From contig QIKY01000162.1 in the NCBI GenBank assembly GCA_003233175.1, forward strand, positions 1-56,469: a stretch of 56,469 nt of DNA, in the 5' to 3' direction. Numbering within the stretch: the first letter of the stretch is position 1; each line of letters begins with the position of its first letter. Origin of the DNA: Planctomycetaceae bacterium. GTDB taxonomy: Bacteria; Planctomycetota; Planctomycetia; Pirellulales; Pirellulaceae. Under the pieces are notes generated by a model that worked only from the letters and a program-made list of their open reading frames with translations, made no database searches and had not been told where the DNA came from. A program made the translations under genes and the position numbers. Shown one piece after another: positions 15,818 through 24,972 of the stretch.

Positions 15818-17077
15818 ATGGCCCCAAGAGTTGAAGTCGTGATCACCGGCGTGGGCGTCGTGAGCCCGATTGGCATCGGCAAGGAAGCGTTTTTTTCCTC
15901 GATCGACGCACAACGCAGCGGCGTCAGCTTGCTTGCCGTCAACCAGGAGGCGAAGGCGCCTTGCCAAATTGGCGCCATCGTTGACGACTTCGAGCCCAAA
16001 AAATATGTGCGGCCTCGCAAAAGCCTGAAGGTGATGTGCCGCGAGATCCAACTCGCCTTCGCCGCCGCCGAACTTGCCGTGAACGACTCCAACCTAGACG
16101 TGGCATCGGTCGACCTCGACCGCATGGGCGTCGTTTTCGGCAGCGAGATTTTCTACGGCGACACAACCGAGATGCTCGACGCCTTTCGGAGTTGCGCCGA
16201 CGAAGGACGTTTCGTCTACGACCGCTGGGGCGAGCAGTCGATGAAGCAAATGTTTCCCCTCTGGATGCTCAAATACCTACCCAACATGGCGGCCTGCCAT
16301 ATCGGCATCTCGCAAGGGGCGCGCGGTCCTAATAACACGATCACGTACGCCGAAGTGTCGAGCTTGCTGGCAATTTCCGAAGCTTGCCATGCGATTGAAC
16401 GCGGCGCCGCCGACATCATGCTTTCCGGCGGCGTTGGCTCCCAGGTGGGCTTGGCGAAGTCGCTCTATCGGGGTTCTGAACTCCTCGCGCCCACGACCGG
16501 CCGGCCAGAAGCAGCTTCAAGGCCGTTCGACTTGCGACGCCAAGGCATGGTCAATGGAGAAGGCTCCGGCGCCATCGTGTTGGAGCGGCGAGAACATGCC
16601 GAGGCCCGCGGCGCGACGATCTACGCCGTGGTCGCGGGCCACGGAAACGCCGGTTGCCGAGACGAAGAGACCATGCGAATTGCCGCTATCAAACAAACGA
16701 TCAACGCTGCGATGCGGTCCGCCGATTGCCAGGCGAACGAACTCAGCCACGTCAACGCCCATGGACTCGGCGCGATTGCCTCCGACAGAATCGAGGCGCA
16801 AGCCATCGCCGCCTGCCTGCAAGACGTACCCGTTACCGCGCCCACCAGTTACTTCGGGCGCCTCGGCGCCGGCGGCGGGGCGGTCGAATTGGCGGCCAGC
16901 GTGCAGGCGTTGCAAACCGGCCGGGTTCCGGTCACGTTGAATTACGAAACGCCCGACCCCGCCTGCCCGATCAACGTGGTGCGAGGCGCGCCGTTAGCGC
17001 GCCGCCAAGACGCCGCGCTCGTGCTCAGCCAAGCCCGCACCGGCCAAGCAGCCTCGCTGCTGCTGCGCAAGGCGTGA
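15818..17077 (+). CDS. ketosynthase-fold protein lacking catalytic Cys
   Basis: A 419-aa protein of the FabF-type thiolase fold: N-terminal VVITGVGVVSPIGIG, a mid-protein RGPNNTITYAEVSSL, and VNAHGLG (His315). In FabF-type enzymes the segment RGPxxxIxTACTS supplies the catalytic Cys. Here the equivalent residue is Glu179 (codon GAA at 16352-16354). The second active-site His of GHLLGAAG is Arg348 (FGRLGAGGG). Condensing activity is therefore unlikely. It resembles chain-length-factor-like partners of type II synthases, but no active ketosynthase or acyl carrier protein lies next to it. It is monocistronic and ends 46 bp before the convergent GGDEF gene. Confidence 0.87.
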   Translation: MAPRVEVVITGVGVVSPIGIGKEAFFSSIDAQRSGVSLLAVNQEAKAPCQIGAIVDDFEPKKYVRPRKSLKVMCREIQLAFAAAELAVNDSNLDVASVDLDRMGVVFGSEIFYGDTTEMLDAFRSCADEGRFVYDRWGEQSMKQMFPLWMLKYLPNMAACHIGISQGARGPNNTITYAEVSSLLAISEACHAIERGAADIMLSGGVGSQVGLAKSLYRGSELLAPTTGRPEAASRPFDLRRQGMVNGEGSGAIVLERREHAEARGATIYAVVAGHGNAGCRDEETMRIAAIKQTINAAMRSADCQANELSHVNAHGLGAIASDRIEAQAIAACLQDVPVTAPTSYFGRLGAGGGAVELAASVQALQTGRVPVTLNYETPDPACPINVVRGAPLARRQDAALVLSQARTGQAASLLLRKA

Positions 17078-17123
17078 CCGGAAAGGCGGCCGCCGTTGTC
17101 GAAGGCCGCAGTTTGCAACTCGT

Positions 17124-18116
17124 CTAATGACTGGGAGGTCCGGCCTGAAAATCGGCTGGGTGCAGATCGCTCGCCGGAAGCGGCGGAACATTGCTGATCG
17201 GCGGCTCTGCTGCGTCGTCGTCGTCGTTGATCGTCGCCGCATTTTCGGTTTGCTCCTCATCCACTCGGAGGCAATTTCGGCCGGCTTGCTTGGCGGCGTA
17301 GAGTTTGGCGTCGGCTCGCCGGAACAAACTTTCGGCCGTGTCTCCTTCCCGCACGAAGGCCATTCCAGTGCTCAACGTGATCGCGACGCGTCCGCCATCG
17401 CCGGCGGCGCTGAAATTCTGCTGCTCGGCCGATTCACGAATCTGGATCGCTAGTTCGATCGTGGCCTGCCGATCATTGCAAGCCAGCAGGAGCACGAACT
17501 CATCGCCGCCATAGCGGGCGACGAAATGTTTTTTCCCCATGAATTCCCTCAAAATGGCGCCCACGCCCACAACCACGCGGTCGCCGGCGGCATGCCCATG
17601 GGTGTCGTTGATCCATTTGAAGTGGTCGATATCGCTGATCACGAGTGCAAAATATTCGCCTTTGCGGCTCCATTTCGAGAGCCAATACTGAAAGGCTTCG
17701 TCGAACGCCTTGCGGTTGCCGACATGCGACAATTCATCGGTGCGGGCTTCTGCTCGCGTGATGTCCAGCTCTTGGGCCTGTTTCGCCAAATCGTAGCGGG
17801 CGCAGGTGAGATCGTCTTCAAGTTTCACGTTCGAGGAAATGACTTCCTTGATATGGCCCAGCAGCACTTTTTGCACTTGATTCATCTCGACCGATACGTC
17901 CAGGTGCTCGACCGACTTCCCCATGTCGGCCAATTCGTTGTTATGGCTGCCGACATCGTGCGAGAGTTGGTCGGCGCTTTTGAGCATACTCGCCAGGGCG
18001 TTCAGCACGGCTTCGCGTTCATGTTTTACGCGCGTACGGCCCAGGTAGTAACCGATCGCAAAGATCAGCAACGTACAAGGCAAGGCGAGATATACAGCGA
18101 ACGATTGGAGCGGCAC
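17124..18116 (-). CDS. membrane-anchored GGDEF diguanylate cyclase
   Basis: A 330-aa protein: one N-terminal membrane helix (about 5-26), a coiled-coil-like region (about 30-125), then a GGDEF domain (about 126-285) with RYGGDEFVLLL. The signature is intact, so synthesis of c-di-GMP from GTP is expected. The RxxD inhibitory site usually found five residues upstream is absent (GKKHFVA there), suggesting no product inhibition by that route. The C-terminal 45 residues are acidic and proline-rich. It is the second gene after the EAL gene with a 36-bp gap, so the pair probably forms one operon that makes and breaks the messenger. Confidence 0.92.
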   Translation of the reverse strand: MPLQSFAVYLALPCTLLIFAIGYYLGRTRVKHEREAVLNALASMLKSADQLSHDVGSHNNELADMGKSVEHLDVSVEMNQVQKVLLGHIKEVISSNVKLEDDLTCARYDLAKQAQELDITRAEARTDELSHVGNRKAFDEAFQYWLSKWSRKGEYFALVISDIDHFKWINDTHGHAAGDRVVVGVGAILREFMGKKHFVARYGGDEFVLLLACNDRQATIELAIQIRESAEQQNFSAAGDGGRVAITLSTGMAFVREGDTAESLFRRADAKLYAAKQAGRNCLRVDEEQTENAATINDDDDAAEPPISNVPPLPASDLHPADFQAGPPSH

Positions 18117-18152
18117 GGTTGTCTTCTTTTTCGTAGGGGTTTGTGAGGGATT

Positions 18153-19277
18153 CTATTCGCAGGTTGCCTGGGCCGCCGGCGCCGATGTGGCGGCATGGCC
18201 GTTTTGGCTGGCGATGGGTTGTGATTGAAACGCCGACTCAGGCGGAACCGCCGCCGGACGGGCAAAGAGGAATCCTTGGGCGAAATCGGCGCCGTGTCGC
18301 AGCGTCCAAAGCCATTCGCCCTCGGTTTCCACACCCTCGACAACGGTTTTCACTCCCAAATCGTGAGCCAGCTCCAAAAGTTTCGCTGTCACGCGGGCTT
18401 TATAAACATCGCCGTCGACGCCATGGATCAAACCCATGTCGATTTTGATGATATCCGGCTTGAGTTGTGACACCAAATTGAGCGAATTGTACCCGGCGCC
18501 CACGTCGTCGAGAGCGACTCGGCAGCCGGCTTCACGCAAATAGTGTACGATCTCGAGCAAACTATTCGTGTCGGAAACTTCGTCGCTTTCCACCACTTCA
18601 AACACGTAGTTGTCGGTTGCAATGGGAGACGCCATCGCGGCGCGCAGCGTCTCTTTTATGGATCGAAAAGATTTGTCGATCGAGCGAGGATTGAAATTGA
18701 TAAAAATATTCGTGCTGAGCGCGTGGGAGGAGGCCGACTCAATCGCCTTGCCGCGCGCCGCGCAGTCGAGGTGGTCGACCGAACCGGCGCCGCGGGCCGC
18801 GGCGTAAAGGCGAAAGGGTGAAATCAGTTCGCCGCCGTCGCCATGGCCGCGCAGCAGGCACTCATGTCCATAAACAACACCGGGGTCGGCGGTGTGTACG
18901 ATGGGCTGGAAGTGGGTCACGAGGCGGTCGGAGTCGATGACGTCGTTCAGCCACTGACCATGCACCCAGTCGATCAGCTTTCCCAGCGGTTGCGAGTTCA
19001 TCAGGTCGGCGTACGAGGGCGCGTCGTGTGAATCGGCCAGATAGCACTTCGTGCGGGCCAATTCGACCAGGCTCAAGGCGTCTGACCAATCGCACGCCAG
19101 GCGATGCAACTGCCGCCACGACACCGGCAATCCGACAACATCTTCAAACACGTTTTCCAACGGCCAGCCGGCGTTTTCCGCCACCCGGCACAATAGCGAT
19201 TGCGTCTCTTGAGGAGAGGCGGTCAGATAGAGTGTTCCGCCGCAAGGAAACTCCGAAACGCAAGGCCCGCTACCCAT
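18153..19277 (-). CDS. EAL-domain c-di-GMP phosphodiesterase
   Basis: A 374-aa protein with an N-terminal region of about 115 residues that I do not recognise and a C-terminal EAL domain. The signature reads HECLLRG (ECL in place of EAL, with the metal-binding Glu kept). The other catalytic markers are present: FINFNPRSI, FEVVESDE, the DDVGAGYNSL loop, IIKIDMG, and VVEGVETEGE. It is therefore probably active in hydrolysing c-di-GMP to pGpG. ATG 19277 follows a GGGAAGGG stretch; a GTG two codons upstream is possible. It sits upstream of the GGDEF gene in an apparent two-gene operon. Confidence 0.9.
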   Translation of the reverse strand: MGSGPCVSEFPCGGTLYLTASPQETQSLLCRVAENAGWPLENVFEDVVGLPVSWRQLHRLACDWSDALSLVELARTKCYLADSHDAPSYADLMNSQPLGKLIDWVHGQWLNDVIDSDRLVTHFQPIVHTADPGVVYGHECLLRGHGDGGELISPFRLYAAARGAGSVDHLDCAARGKAIESASSHALSTNIFINFNPRSIDKSFRSIKETLRAAMASPIATDNYVFEVVESDEVSDTNSLLEIVHYLREAGCRVALDDVGAGYNSLNLVSQLKPDIIKIDMGLIHGVDGDVYKARVTAKLLELAHDLGVKTVVEGVETEGEWLWTLRHGADFAQGFLFARPAAVPPESAFQSQPIASQNGHAATSAPAAQATCE

Positions 19278-19541
19278 CGCCACCCTTCCCCGTCAACGCG
19301 TCCACCGCTGTTCCGCGATTAAGAATGCACACTCCCAACAGAAACCTAGCTTACAATTTCACCCTGCGCCGCACCGCCGCCCGCGAACGCCGCGAACTTT
19401 CATAGACAGGCAGGGAGATTGCACGGCTTGCGCCACTTGCGACGCCGCCGCGAACGCCAACAACGCAGGGTTGGAGCGTACGCAGCGGCGTGTTTTGTTT
19501 CTTTCGCCGAGCGAAAGACGACGTTCATTGTTTGAACGCTC

Positions 19542-20681
19542 CTAAACGTCGCTCAGCGTGAACTCGGGCAGACGCACGATTTCACCGCCCTTGAGAGCCG
19601 ATTCATGAGCGCAAAGGCCGACGCATGTCCAATTGGCCGATTGCACCGCGTTGGGGTAGGGGTCGCGGTTTTCAATCAACGCCGAGATAAATTCGTGCGC
19701 CAAGTGAGGGTGCGAACCGCCGTGCCCGCCGCCTTGCGTGAACGACAAATGCTGCTGGTCGTCGGCATCGTACACGCCGCCGGTGGTGAAAGGCCGGATT
19801 TCCTCCGGCAGCAAGTGGGCGTAGTCGGGAACCTTGACCCTTTGGGGAATTTCCGGCTCGGGTTTTTTGGCGGTGTGCAGCACCGCGTCTTCCCCTTCGA
19901 TGAGCGGCCATTCGAAGGCCATCTTCGTGCCGTACACATCGAAGCTCTCCCGATACTGCCGCGCCGTATCGAACAACGCCCGGTAAATTCTGGCGGTAAT
20001 ATCCGAGTTGCGAAATTTGATGTGCGTCGTTTGCACGGCATGCGGCGAATTGTATTTGGCGATCAATTCCTCGCGAATCGTTCCCGAACCAAAACAAGAC
20101 ACATACTCAGCTTCGGCGCGCGTCAGCGCCAAGCAAGGGCCCACGCAATGCGTGGCGTAATGCATGGGCGGCAAGCCGGGCCAGTAGTCGGGCCAACCGT
20201 CCATGTCTTGATGGTGGCTGGCTTGCAGGAATTGGATTTTTCCCAGATCGCCTTTTTCGTAAAGCTCCTTGACGTACAAAAATTCGCGCGCGTACACGAC
20301 GGTTTCGGCCATCATGTATTTCAGGCCGGTTTCCCGCACCAAGTTCACGATTTCCTCGCACTCTTCGATCGTGGTGGCCATCGGCACGGTGCTCATCACA
20401 TGCTTACCCGCCTGGAGCGCCGCGATGGCTTGCGGAGCGTGGTCGGGAATCGGCGTGTTGATATGCACGAAGTCGACCTCCGAATCGGCCAGCACGTCGT
20501 CGTAGCTGGTGTATCGTTTCTCAATGCCGAAGGCGTCCCCGATTTGATTGACCTTGCTATCCGTTCGCTGGCAAATAGCGTACATATTGGCTTGAGGATG
20601 CCGTTGATAAATGGGAATGAACTCGGCGCCGAATCCCAACCCGATAATCGCCACGTTTACTTGGCTTTTGTTGTCGCTCAT
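19542..20681 (-). CDS. Gfo/Idh/MocA-like protein with altered EKP motif
   Basis: A 379-aa protein with an N-terminal Rossmann domain (VAIIGLGFGAEF, residues 10-21) and a C-terminal alpha/beta domain. Family members oxidise or epimerise sugars and cyclitols with NAD(P). The usual EKP motif, whose Lys is catalytic, is replaced by STVP (97-100). His clusters such as GGGHGGSHPHLAHEF (about 325-339) could bind metal or substrate. A good AAGGAG site precedes the ATG. It has no signal peptide, so it is cytoplasmic. It is divergent from the FG-GAP protein gene across 291 bp. Confidence 0.87.
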   Translation of the reverse strand: MSDNKSQVNVAIIGLGFGAEFIPIYQRHPQANMYAICQRTDSKVNQIGDAFGIEKRYTSYDDVLADSEVDFVHINTPIPDHAPQAIAALQAGKHVMSTVPMATTIEECEEIVNLVRETGLKYMMAETVVYAREFLYVKELYEKGDLGKIQFLQASHHQDMDGWPDYWPGLPPMHYATHCVGPCLALTRAEAEYVSCFGSGTIREELIAKYNSPHAVQTTHIKFRNSDITARIYRALFDTARQYRESFDVYGTKMAFEWPLIEGEDAVLHTAKKPEPEIPQRVKVPDYAHLLPEEIRPFTTGGVYDADDQQHLSFTQGGGHGGSHPHLAHEFISALIENRDPYPNAVQSANWTCVGLCAHESALKGGEIVRLPEFTLSDV

Positions 20682-20972
20682 GAAATGCTCCTTGCGTTGC
20701 CGCCGAACCCGGCAGGATTGTTTTTCTTAGCCTAACGACTGGCAAGGGCGTCGTCATCTGGGAGTCATGAAAAACTTGATAACCGTTCACGCGGATTTTC
20801 GGTTACAACCAACGTAGACCGTCTCGATGTTGGTGGTTGCCGGTAGTCGCCCATCGGCGCCGACGTGTCCGCAACCGTTTGAACGGAGGTTGGCGGCGCC
20901 GTAAACTGTATTGCTCTTCGCTGGGCCTCCTGGGGTCTGTTTCATCACGCCGCTATTTTGGAGTTCACCGCC

Positions 20973-22238
20973 ATGTTTCGCACGCTCTGTTGCCTGCTCA
21001 TGCTGAACGTTGCCTTGCAGTTGGCGCAAACGGCGGCGGCCGAGGAAACACACACGCTGCATACGTTTGAACGTATTGCCTTGACCGATGTCTATTACTC
21101 CGAAGGTTGCAGTTTCGGAGATATCAATCACGATGGCGCGGCCGATGTCGTGTACGGCCCGTATTGGTTCGCCGGCCCCGAATTCAAGGCCAAATACGAA
21201 ATCTACCCGGCCCAACCCCAGCCGACCGAACGCTACGCCAACAACTTTTTTTCCTGGATCTACGACTTCAACCACGACGGCTGGAACGACGTGTTTACCG
21301 TCGGCTTTCCCGGCACGCCGGCCTATGTGTATGAAAACCCGGCCAGCGGCCAGTGGGGCGAAGCTTGGAAGAAGCACGAAGTCTTCGACTGGGTATCGAA
21401 CGAATCGCCTCGGTTCACGAATTTTATCGGCGACGAAAAACCCGAACTCATTTGCACGCGAGACGGCTACTTCGGCTATGCATCGGTCGATTGGGAAAAA
21501 CCGTTCGCCGCCTGGACGTTCCACAAAATCTCGCGGCAAGTCGCCGCCAAACGTTTCGGCCACGGCATGGGCCTAGGCGATATCAACAACGATGGCCGGA
21601 CCGATCTCATCGCCCAGAACGGCTGGTGGGCGCAACCCGAATCGCTCTCCGACGATCCACTCTGGGAGTTCCATAAGTACCTGTTTACCCGCGCCGGCGG
21701 CGCCGAAATGTACGCCTACGATGTGGACGGCGATGGCGATCACGATGTAATCACTAGCTTGGCCGCCCACACCTACGGCTTGGCCTGGTTCGAACAGGTG
21801 CGTGAAGACGGCGCCATCACGTTCAAGAAGCATTTGATCATGGGCGACCGGCCGGAGAAGAATAGTTATGGACTGGTGTTCACGGAACTGCACTCCGTCA
21901 ACCTGCAAGATATCGATGGCGACGGCTTAAAAGATATCGTCACTGGAAAAACGTATTGGTCGCACCATAGGCAGAGCCCGCTCTGGGACGCCGGCGCGGT
22001 CGTGTATTGGTTCCAATTGCAACGCGACAAAAACGGCGTGCGGTGGGTTCCCCACTTGGCCAACGGCGATACCGGCATCGGGCGGCAATTGGTCGTGGGA
22101 GATGTCAACGCCGACAAACTACCCGACATGGTCGTCGGCGGCATGAAAGGCGCGAGCGTGCTGCTGCATCGCACCCAGCAAGTCGACGCAGCCGCCTGGC
22201 GCGCCGCGCAGCCAAGGTTGGGCGGCGCGAAAAAGTAA
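20973..22238 (+). CDS. exported FG-GAP/VCBS-repeat protein
   Basis: A 421-aa protein with a signal peptide (about 1-22, ending TAAAEE) and a beta-propeller made of FG-GAP/VCBS-type blades. Six calcium-loop-like motifs are seen: DINHDGAAD, DFNHDGWND, DINNDGRTD, DVDGDGDHD, DIDGDGLKD and DVNADKLPD. Such proteins are abundant in planctomycetes and are usually extracellular or periplasmic; the ligand is unknown. ATG 20973 is chosen because it starts the signal peptide directly. Confidence 0.87.
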   Translation: MFRTLCCLLMLNVALQLAQTAAAEETHTLHTFERIALTDVYYSEGCSFGDINHDGAADVVYGPYWFAGPEFKAKYEIYPAQPQPTERYANNFFSWIYDFNHDGWNDVFTVGFPGTPAYVYENPASGQWGEAWKKHEVFDWVSNESPRFTNFIGDEKPELICTRDGYFGYASVDWEKPFAAWTFHKISRQVAAKRFGHGMGLGDINNDGRTDLIAQNGWWAQPESLSDDPLWEFHKYLFTRAGGAEMYAYDVDGDGDHDVITSLAAHTYGLAWFEQVREDGAITFKKHLIMGDRPEKNSYGLVFTELHSVNLQDIDGDGLKDIVTGKTYWSHHRQSPLWDAGAVVYWFQLQRDKNGVRWVPHLANGDTGIGRQLVVGDVNADKLPDMVVGGMKGASVLLHRTQQVDAAAWRAAQPRLGGAKK

Positions 22239-22578
22239 ACGACTACCGGCTAGAAGCCGGTAGGTTCGGCAAAAGAAGTCGTGAGCTACGGACTGAAGTC
22301 CTTCGCACGCGACAAAAGAAAACACGCAACCTACCTCAAGAGGCAGCCAATGAAAAAGAAGAATCACCACAGAGGACACAGAGAGCACAGAGAAAAAGAC
22401 GCCCTAAAAAATCTCTGTGCCCTCTGTGGTGGCCTCTGTGGTTAAATTTCCTTCCACTGGATTTCTTCGTGGTGACCGAACCCTTTCCATCTCAAGAAAA
22501 ACCGAAAGGATTCGCCTGAAGGCGAGGGTTTTAGACCCATCGCAAGGACAATAATTGCAGGCGCATTGCGTAGAAAGT
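22239..22578. other. spacer with hairpins and palindromic repeat
   Basis: Just after the gene is a hairpin CTACCGGC..GCCGGTAG (22243-22264). A further palindrome at 22365-22443 pairs ACCACAGAGGACACAGAG with CTCTGTGCCCTCTGTGGT. No coding frame is convincing. Confidence 0.5.
22365..22443. repeat. palindromic CACAGAGG-type repeat
   Basis: Imperfect inverted arms of about 25 nt around a short A-rich centre; related words occur at 30760-30780 and 30980-31005. Confidence 0.6.
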
Positions 22579-23400
22579 ATGACCGAAACAAATCCTGGTG
22601 AACGCGGCGCCGTGACGCAAACAAAAAAATGCGTGGTCGTCACTGGCGCTTCGAGCGGAATCGGCGCGGCCATTGCGAGGGAATTCGCGCTGGCCGGGTG
22701 CGATGTCTTCCTGCATGCAAGGTCCAACCAAGAGGGGCTGGAGCGCGTCGCGGCGGAGGTGCGAGAAGCAGGCGGCCAGACGAAAACCTATTTGGCCGAT
22801 TTAAGCCGCCATTCCCAGCAAGACGCGCTGCTCGAACAGGCCTGGGCGTGGCGCGAGACGATTGCCGTGTGGGTGAACAACGCCGGCGCCGACGTGCTCA
22901 CCGGCCCAGCCGCCGAACGCACGTTCGAGGAGAAAATGGAAATGCTGTGGCGTGTCGACGTGGAGGCGACCGTGCGTTTATCGCGGCGGGCGGGCGCCAA
23001 CATGCGGCGGCAAAACAACGCCGCGGCGGTCCCCTTGTTACTGAACATGGGTTGGGATCAAGCCGAGCGCGGCATGGGCGGCGATAGCGGAGAAATGTTT
23101 GCCGCGATCAAGGGCGCTGTGATGGCTTTTAGCCGCAGCTTGGCGATGTCGCTTGCGCCTGAGGTGCGCGTCAACTGCCTGGCGCCGGGCTGGATCGCGA
23201 CTTCTTGGGCGGCGCGGTCGTCGGCCTATTGGCAAGACCGCGCCGCGAGTGAATCGCTATTGCGGCGTTGGGGCCAGCCGGAAGACGTGGCCCGAGCGGC
23301 GGTATTTTTGGCCTCGGAAAACGCCGAGTTTATCAACGCGCATGTGCTGCCGGTCAACGGCGGCTTTCGCAGCGAAGCGGCGGCGAAAAAAGACGGATGA
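22579..23400 (+). CDS. SDR-family protein with catalytic Tyr replaced by Phe
   Basis: A 273-aa short-chain dehydrogenase/reductase fold. The nucleotide-binding TGASSGIG (22-29) and NNAG (100-103) are intact, and the C-terminal cofactor loop APGWIATSW is typical. At the YxxxK active site it has Phe174-x-x-x-Lys178 (MFAAIKG), and the usual catalytic Ser region reads LLLNMGW, so normal proton transfer looks impaired. The last codons overlap the next gene in ATGA (23397-23400), so the two proteins are translationally coupled. A role with the downstream pterin-type enzyme, for example as a pterin reductase, is a guess from context. Confidence 0.83.
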   Translation: MTETNPGERGAVTQTKKCVVVTGASSGIGAAIAREFALAGCDVFLHARSNQEGLERVAAEVREAGGQTKTYLADLSRHSQQDALLEQAWAWRETIAVWVNNAGADVLTGPAAERTFEEKMEMLWRVDVEATVRLSRRAGANMRRQNNAAAVPLLLNMGWDQAERGMGGDSGEMFAAIKGAVMAFSRSLAMSLAPEVRVNCLAPGWIATSWAARSSAYWQDRAASESLLRRWGQPEDVARAAVFLASENAEFINAHVLPVNGGFRSEAAAKKDG

Positions 23401-24800
23401 CGAAAAAACACATCCATTTCGTCACCGGCAGATTGGCCGAGCACGCCTTGCGTTCGGTGCTGAATGATCTGGCGCCGCGGGTCGATTTTGAACACACGGT
23501 TCAGGTTCTGCCGATTACCGTCGCGGCGCTGATGAGCACCGATTGGATCGCCCGCCGCATCGCCCCTCCCGATGAAGCCACGCACATTTTTCTGCCGGGA
23601 TACTGCCAGGGCGAACTGCAATGTATCGCGGCCGCCAGCGGTCTTTTGGTTGAACGAGGACCGACCGAACTGCGGCAACTGCCCGACTTCTTCGGCCACG
23701 GCGCCGCGACAAACGAAGGATACGGCGACCATGATATCGAAATCATCGCCGAAATTAACCACGCGCCGAAATTGCCGTTGGCCTCGATTTTGAAAGCATC
23801 GCAACAACTACGCGCCGATGGCGCCGACGTGATCGATATCGGTTGTATTCCCGGCCAGCGTTGGTCGGGAGTGGGCCCGTGCGTGCGAGCGTTGTGCGAT
23901 GCGGGGTTGCGGGTTTCCATCGATAGTTTCGACGTCGTTGAAGTGCAACAGGCCACCGCCGCCGGCGCCGAACTGGTGCTTTCGGTCAATAGCGGCAATC
24001 GGCATGCCGCGCCCGATTGGGGCTGCGAGGTGGTCGCGATTCCCGACGACATCGCCACGCTGGGCGGATTGGAAGCGACGGTCGAGTGGTTGGCGGCGCG
24101 GAATGTGCCGCTGCGTATCGATCCTATTTTGGAGCCGATCGGGTTTGGTTTCGCCGCCAGTTTGCAACGTTATTGGCAAACGCGCCTAAAATACCCTGAT
24201 GCCGAAATGATGATGGGCGTGGGCAATCTCACCGAACTGACCGATGTCGATTCCGCCGGCGTGAACACTTTGCTGCTGGCCTATTGCCAAGAGATCGGCG
24301 CGCGCAGCGTGCTGACCACGCAAGTCATTCCCTGGGCGAAAACCAGTGTCCGCGAGTGTGATGTGGCCCGCCGGTTGGCTTGGTTTTCAGTGACCAACCG
24401 CGTGCCGCCCAAACGGTTGGACGCCCGCCTGATAATGCTCCGCGATGCCCGCATCTATGAGCAAGGCGACGAGCAGTTGGGGCGACTGGCCGAGCAAATC
24501 AAGGATCATAACTTTCGCATTTTTGCGGAGAACGGCGAACTGCATGTCGTCGGCCGACAGTTCCATCTTGCGGGCGACGATCCTTTCCCGCTATTCGAGC
24601 AACTGCTGGCCGACAACGCAACGAGCATTTCGCCCGAGCACGCGTTTTATCTGGGATACGAACTGGCCAAGGCGGCCACCGCCTTGACGCTCGGCAAGCA
24701 GTATCGCCAAGATGAGGCGCTCGATTGGGGCCTGCTCACCCGAGCGGAAATCAGCCACCGTGAGCGAAAATCAGCCGCCCGCCGCGACCGTTCTTCGTAA
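23397..24800 (+). CDS. dihydropteroate-synthase-like protein (methanopterin type)
   Basis: A 467-aa protein. The N-terminal 120 residues are a separate domain (HFVTGRLAEHALRSVLNDLA at its start). The central part (about 120-330) is a TIM barrel of dihydropteroate-synthase type, with DVIDIGCIPGQ, VSIDSFD and RIDPILEP. A C-terminal domain follows (about 370-460). This architecture matches dihydropteroate-synthase-related proteins linked to tetrahydromethanopterin synthesis in methanogens, methylotrophs and planctomycetes. It is likely to be part of the C1-carrier pathway (family knowledge plus inference). It is coupled to the SDR gene by ATGA overlap. Confidence 0.82.
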   Translation: MTKKHIHFVTGRLAEHALRSVLNDLAPRVDFEHTVQVLPITVAALMSTDWIARRIAPPDEATHIFLPGYCQGELQCIAAASGLLVERGPTELRQLPDFFGHGAATNEGYGDHDIEIIAEINHAPKLPLASILKASQQLRADGADVIDIGCIPGQRWSGVGPCVRALCDAGLRVSIDSFDVVEVQQATAAGAELVLSVNSGNRHAAPDWGCEVVAIPDDIATLGGLEATVEWLAARNVPLRIDPILEPIGFGFAASLQRYWQTRLKYPDAEMMMGVGNLTELTDVDSAGVNTLLLAYCQEIGARSVLTTQVIPWAKTSVRECDVARRLAWFSVTNRVPPKRLDARLIMLRDARIYEQGDEQLGRLAEQIKDHNFRIFAENGELHVVGRQFHLAGDDPFPLFEQLLADNATSISPEHAFYLGYELAKAATALTLGKQYRQDEALDWGLLTRAEISHRERKSAARRDRSS

Positions 24801-24972
24801 GCAGCATGTGGGAATCTCGGCCACCGAAGCTCGGAAAAAACGCGGTGCGAACGCACCTTGGACAAATGGCTGTGGAATACAACCCCTGCCGGGTATATGC
24901 TGAGGGCCGGGCGGTTTTTGGCCCGACTTTGGAACGATTGAATTTATGATGCACTGTTTTCCGGAGGCGTTG

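Noticed and set aside
22007..22519. Plus-strand frame overlapping the end of the FG-GAP gene
   Set aside because: Runs into palindromic repeats; composition Arg/Lys-rich without structure.
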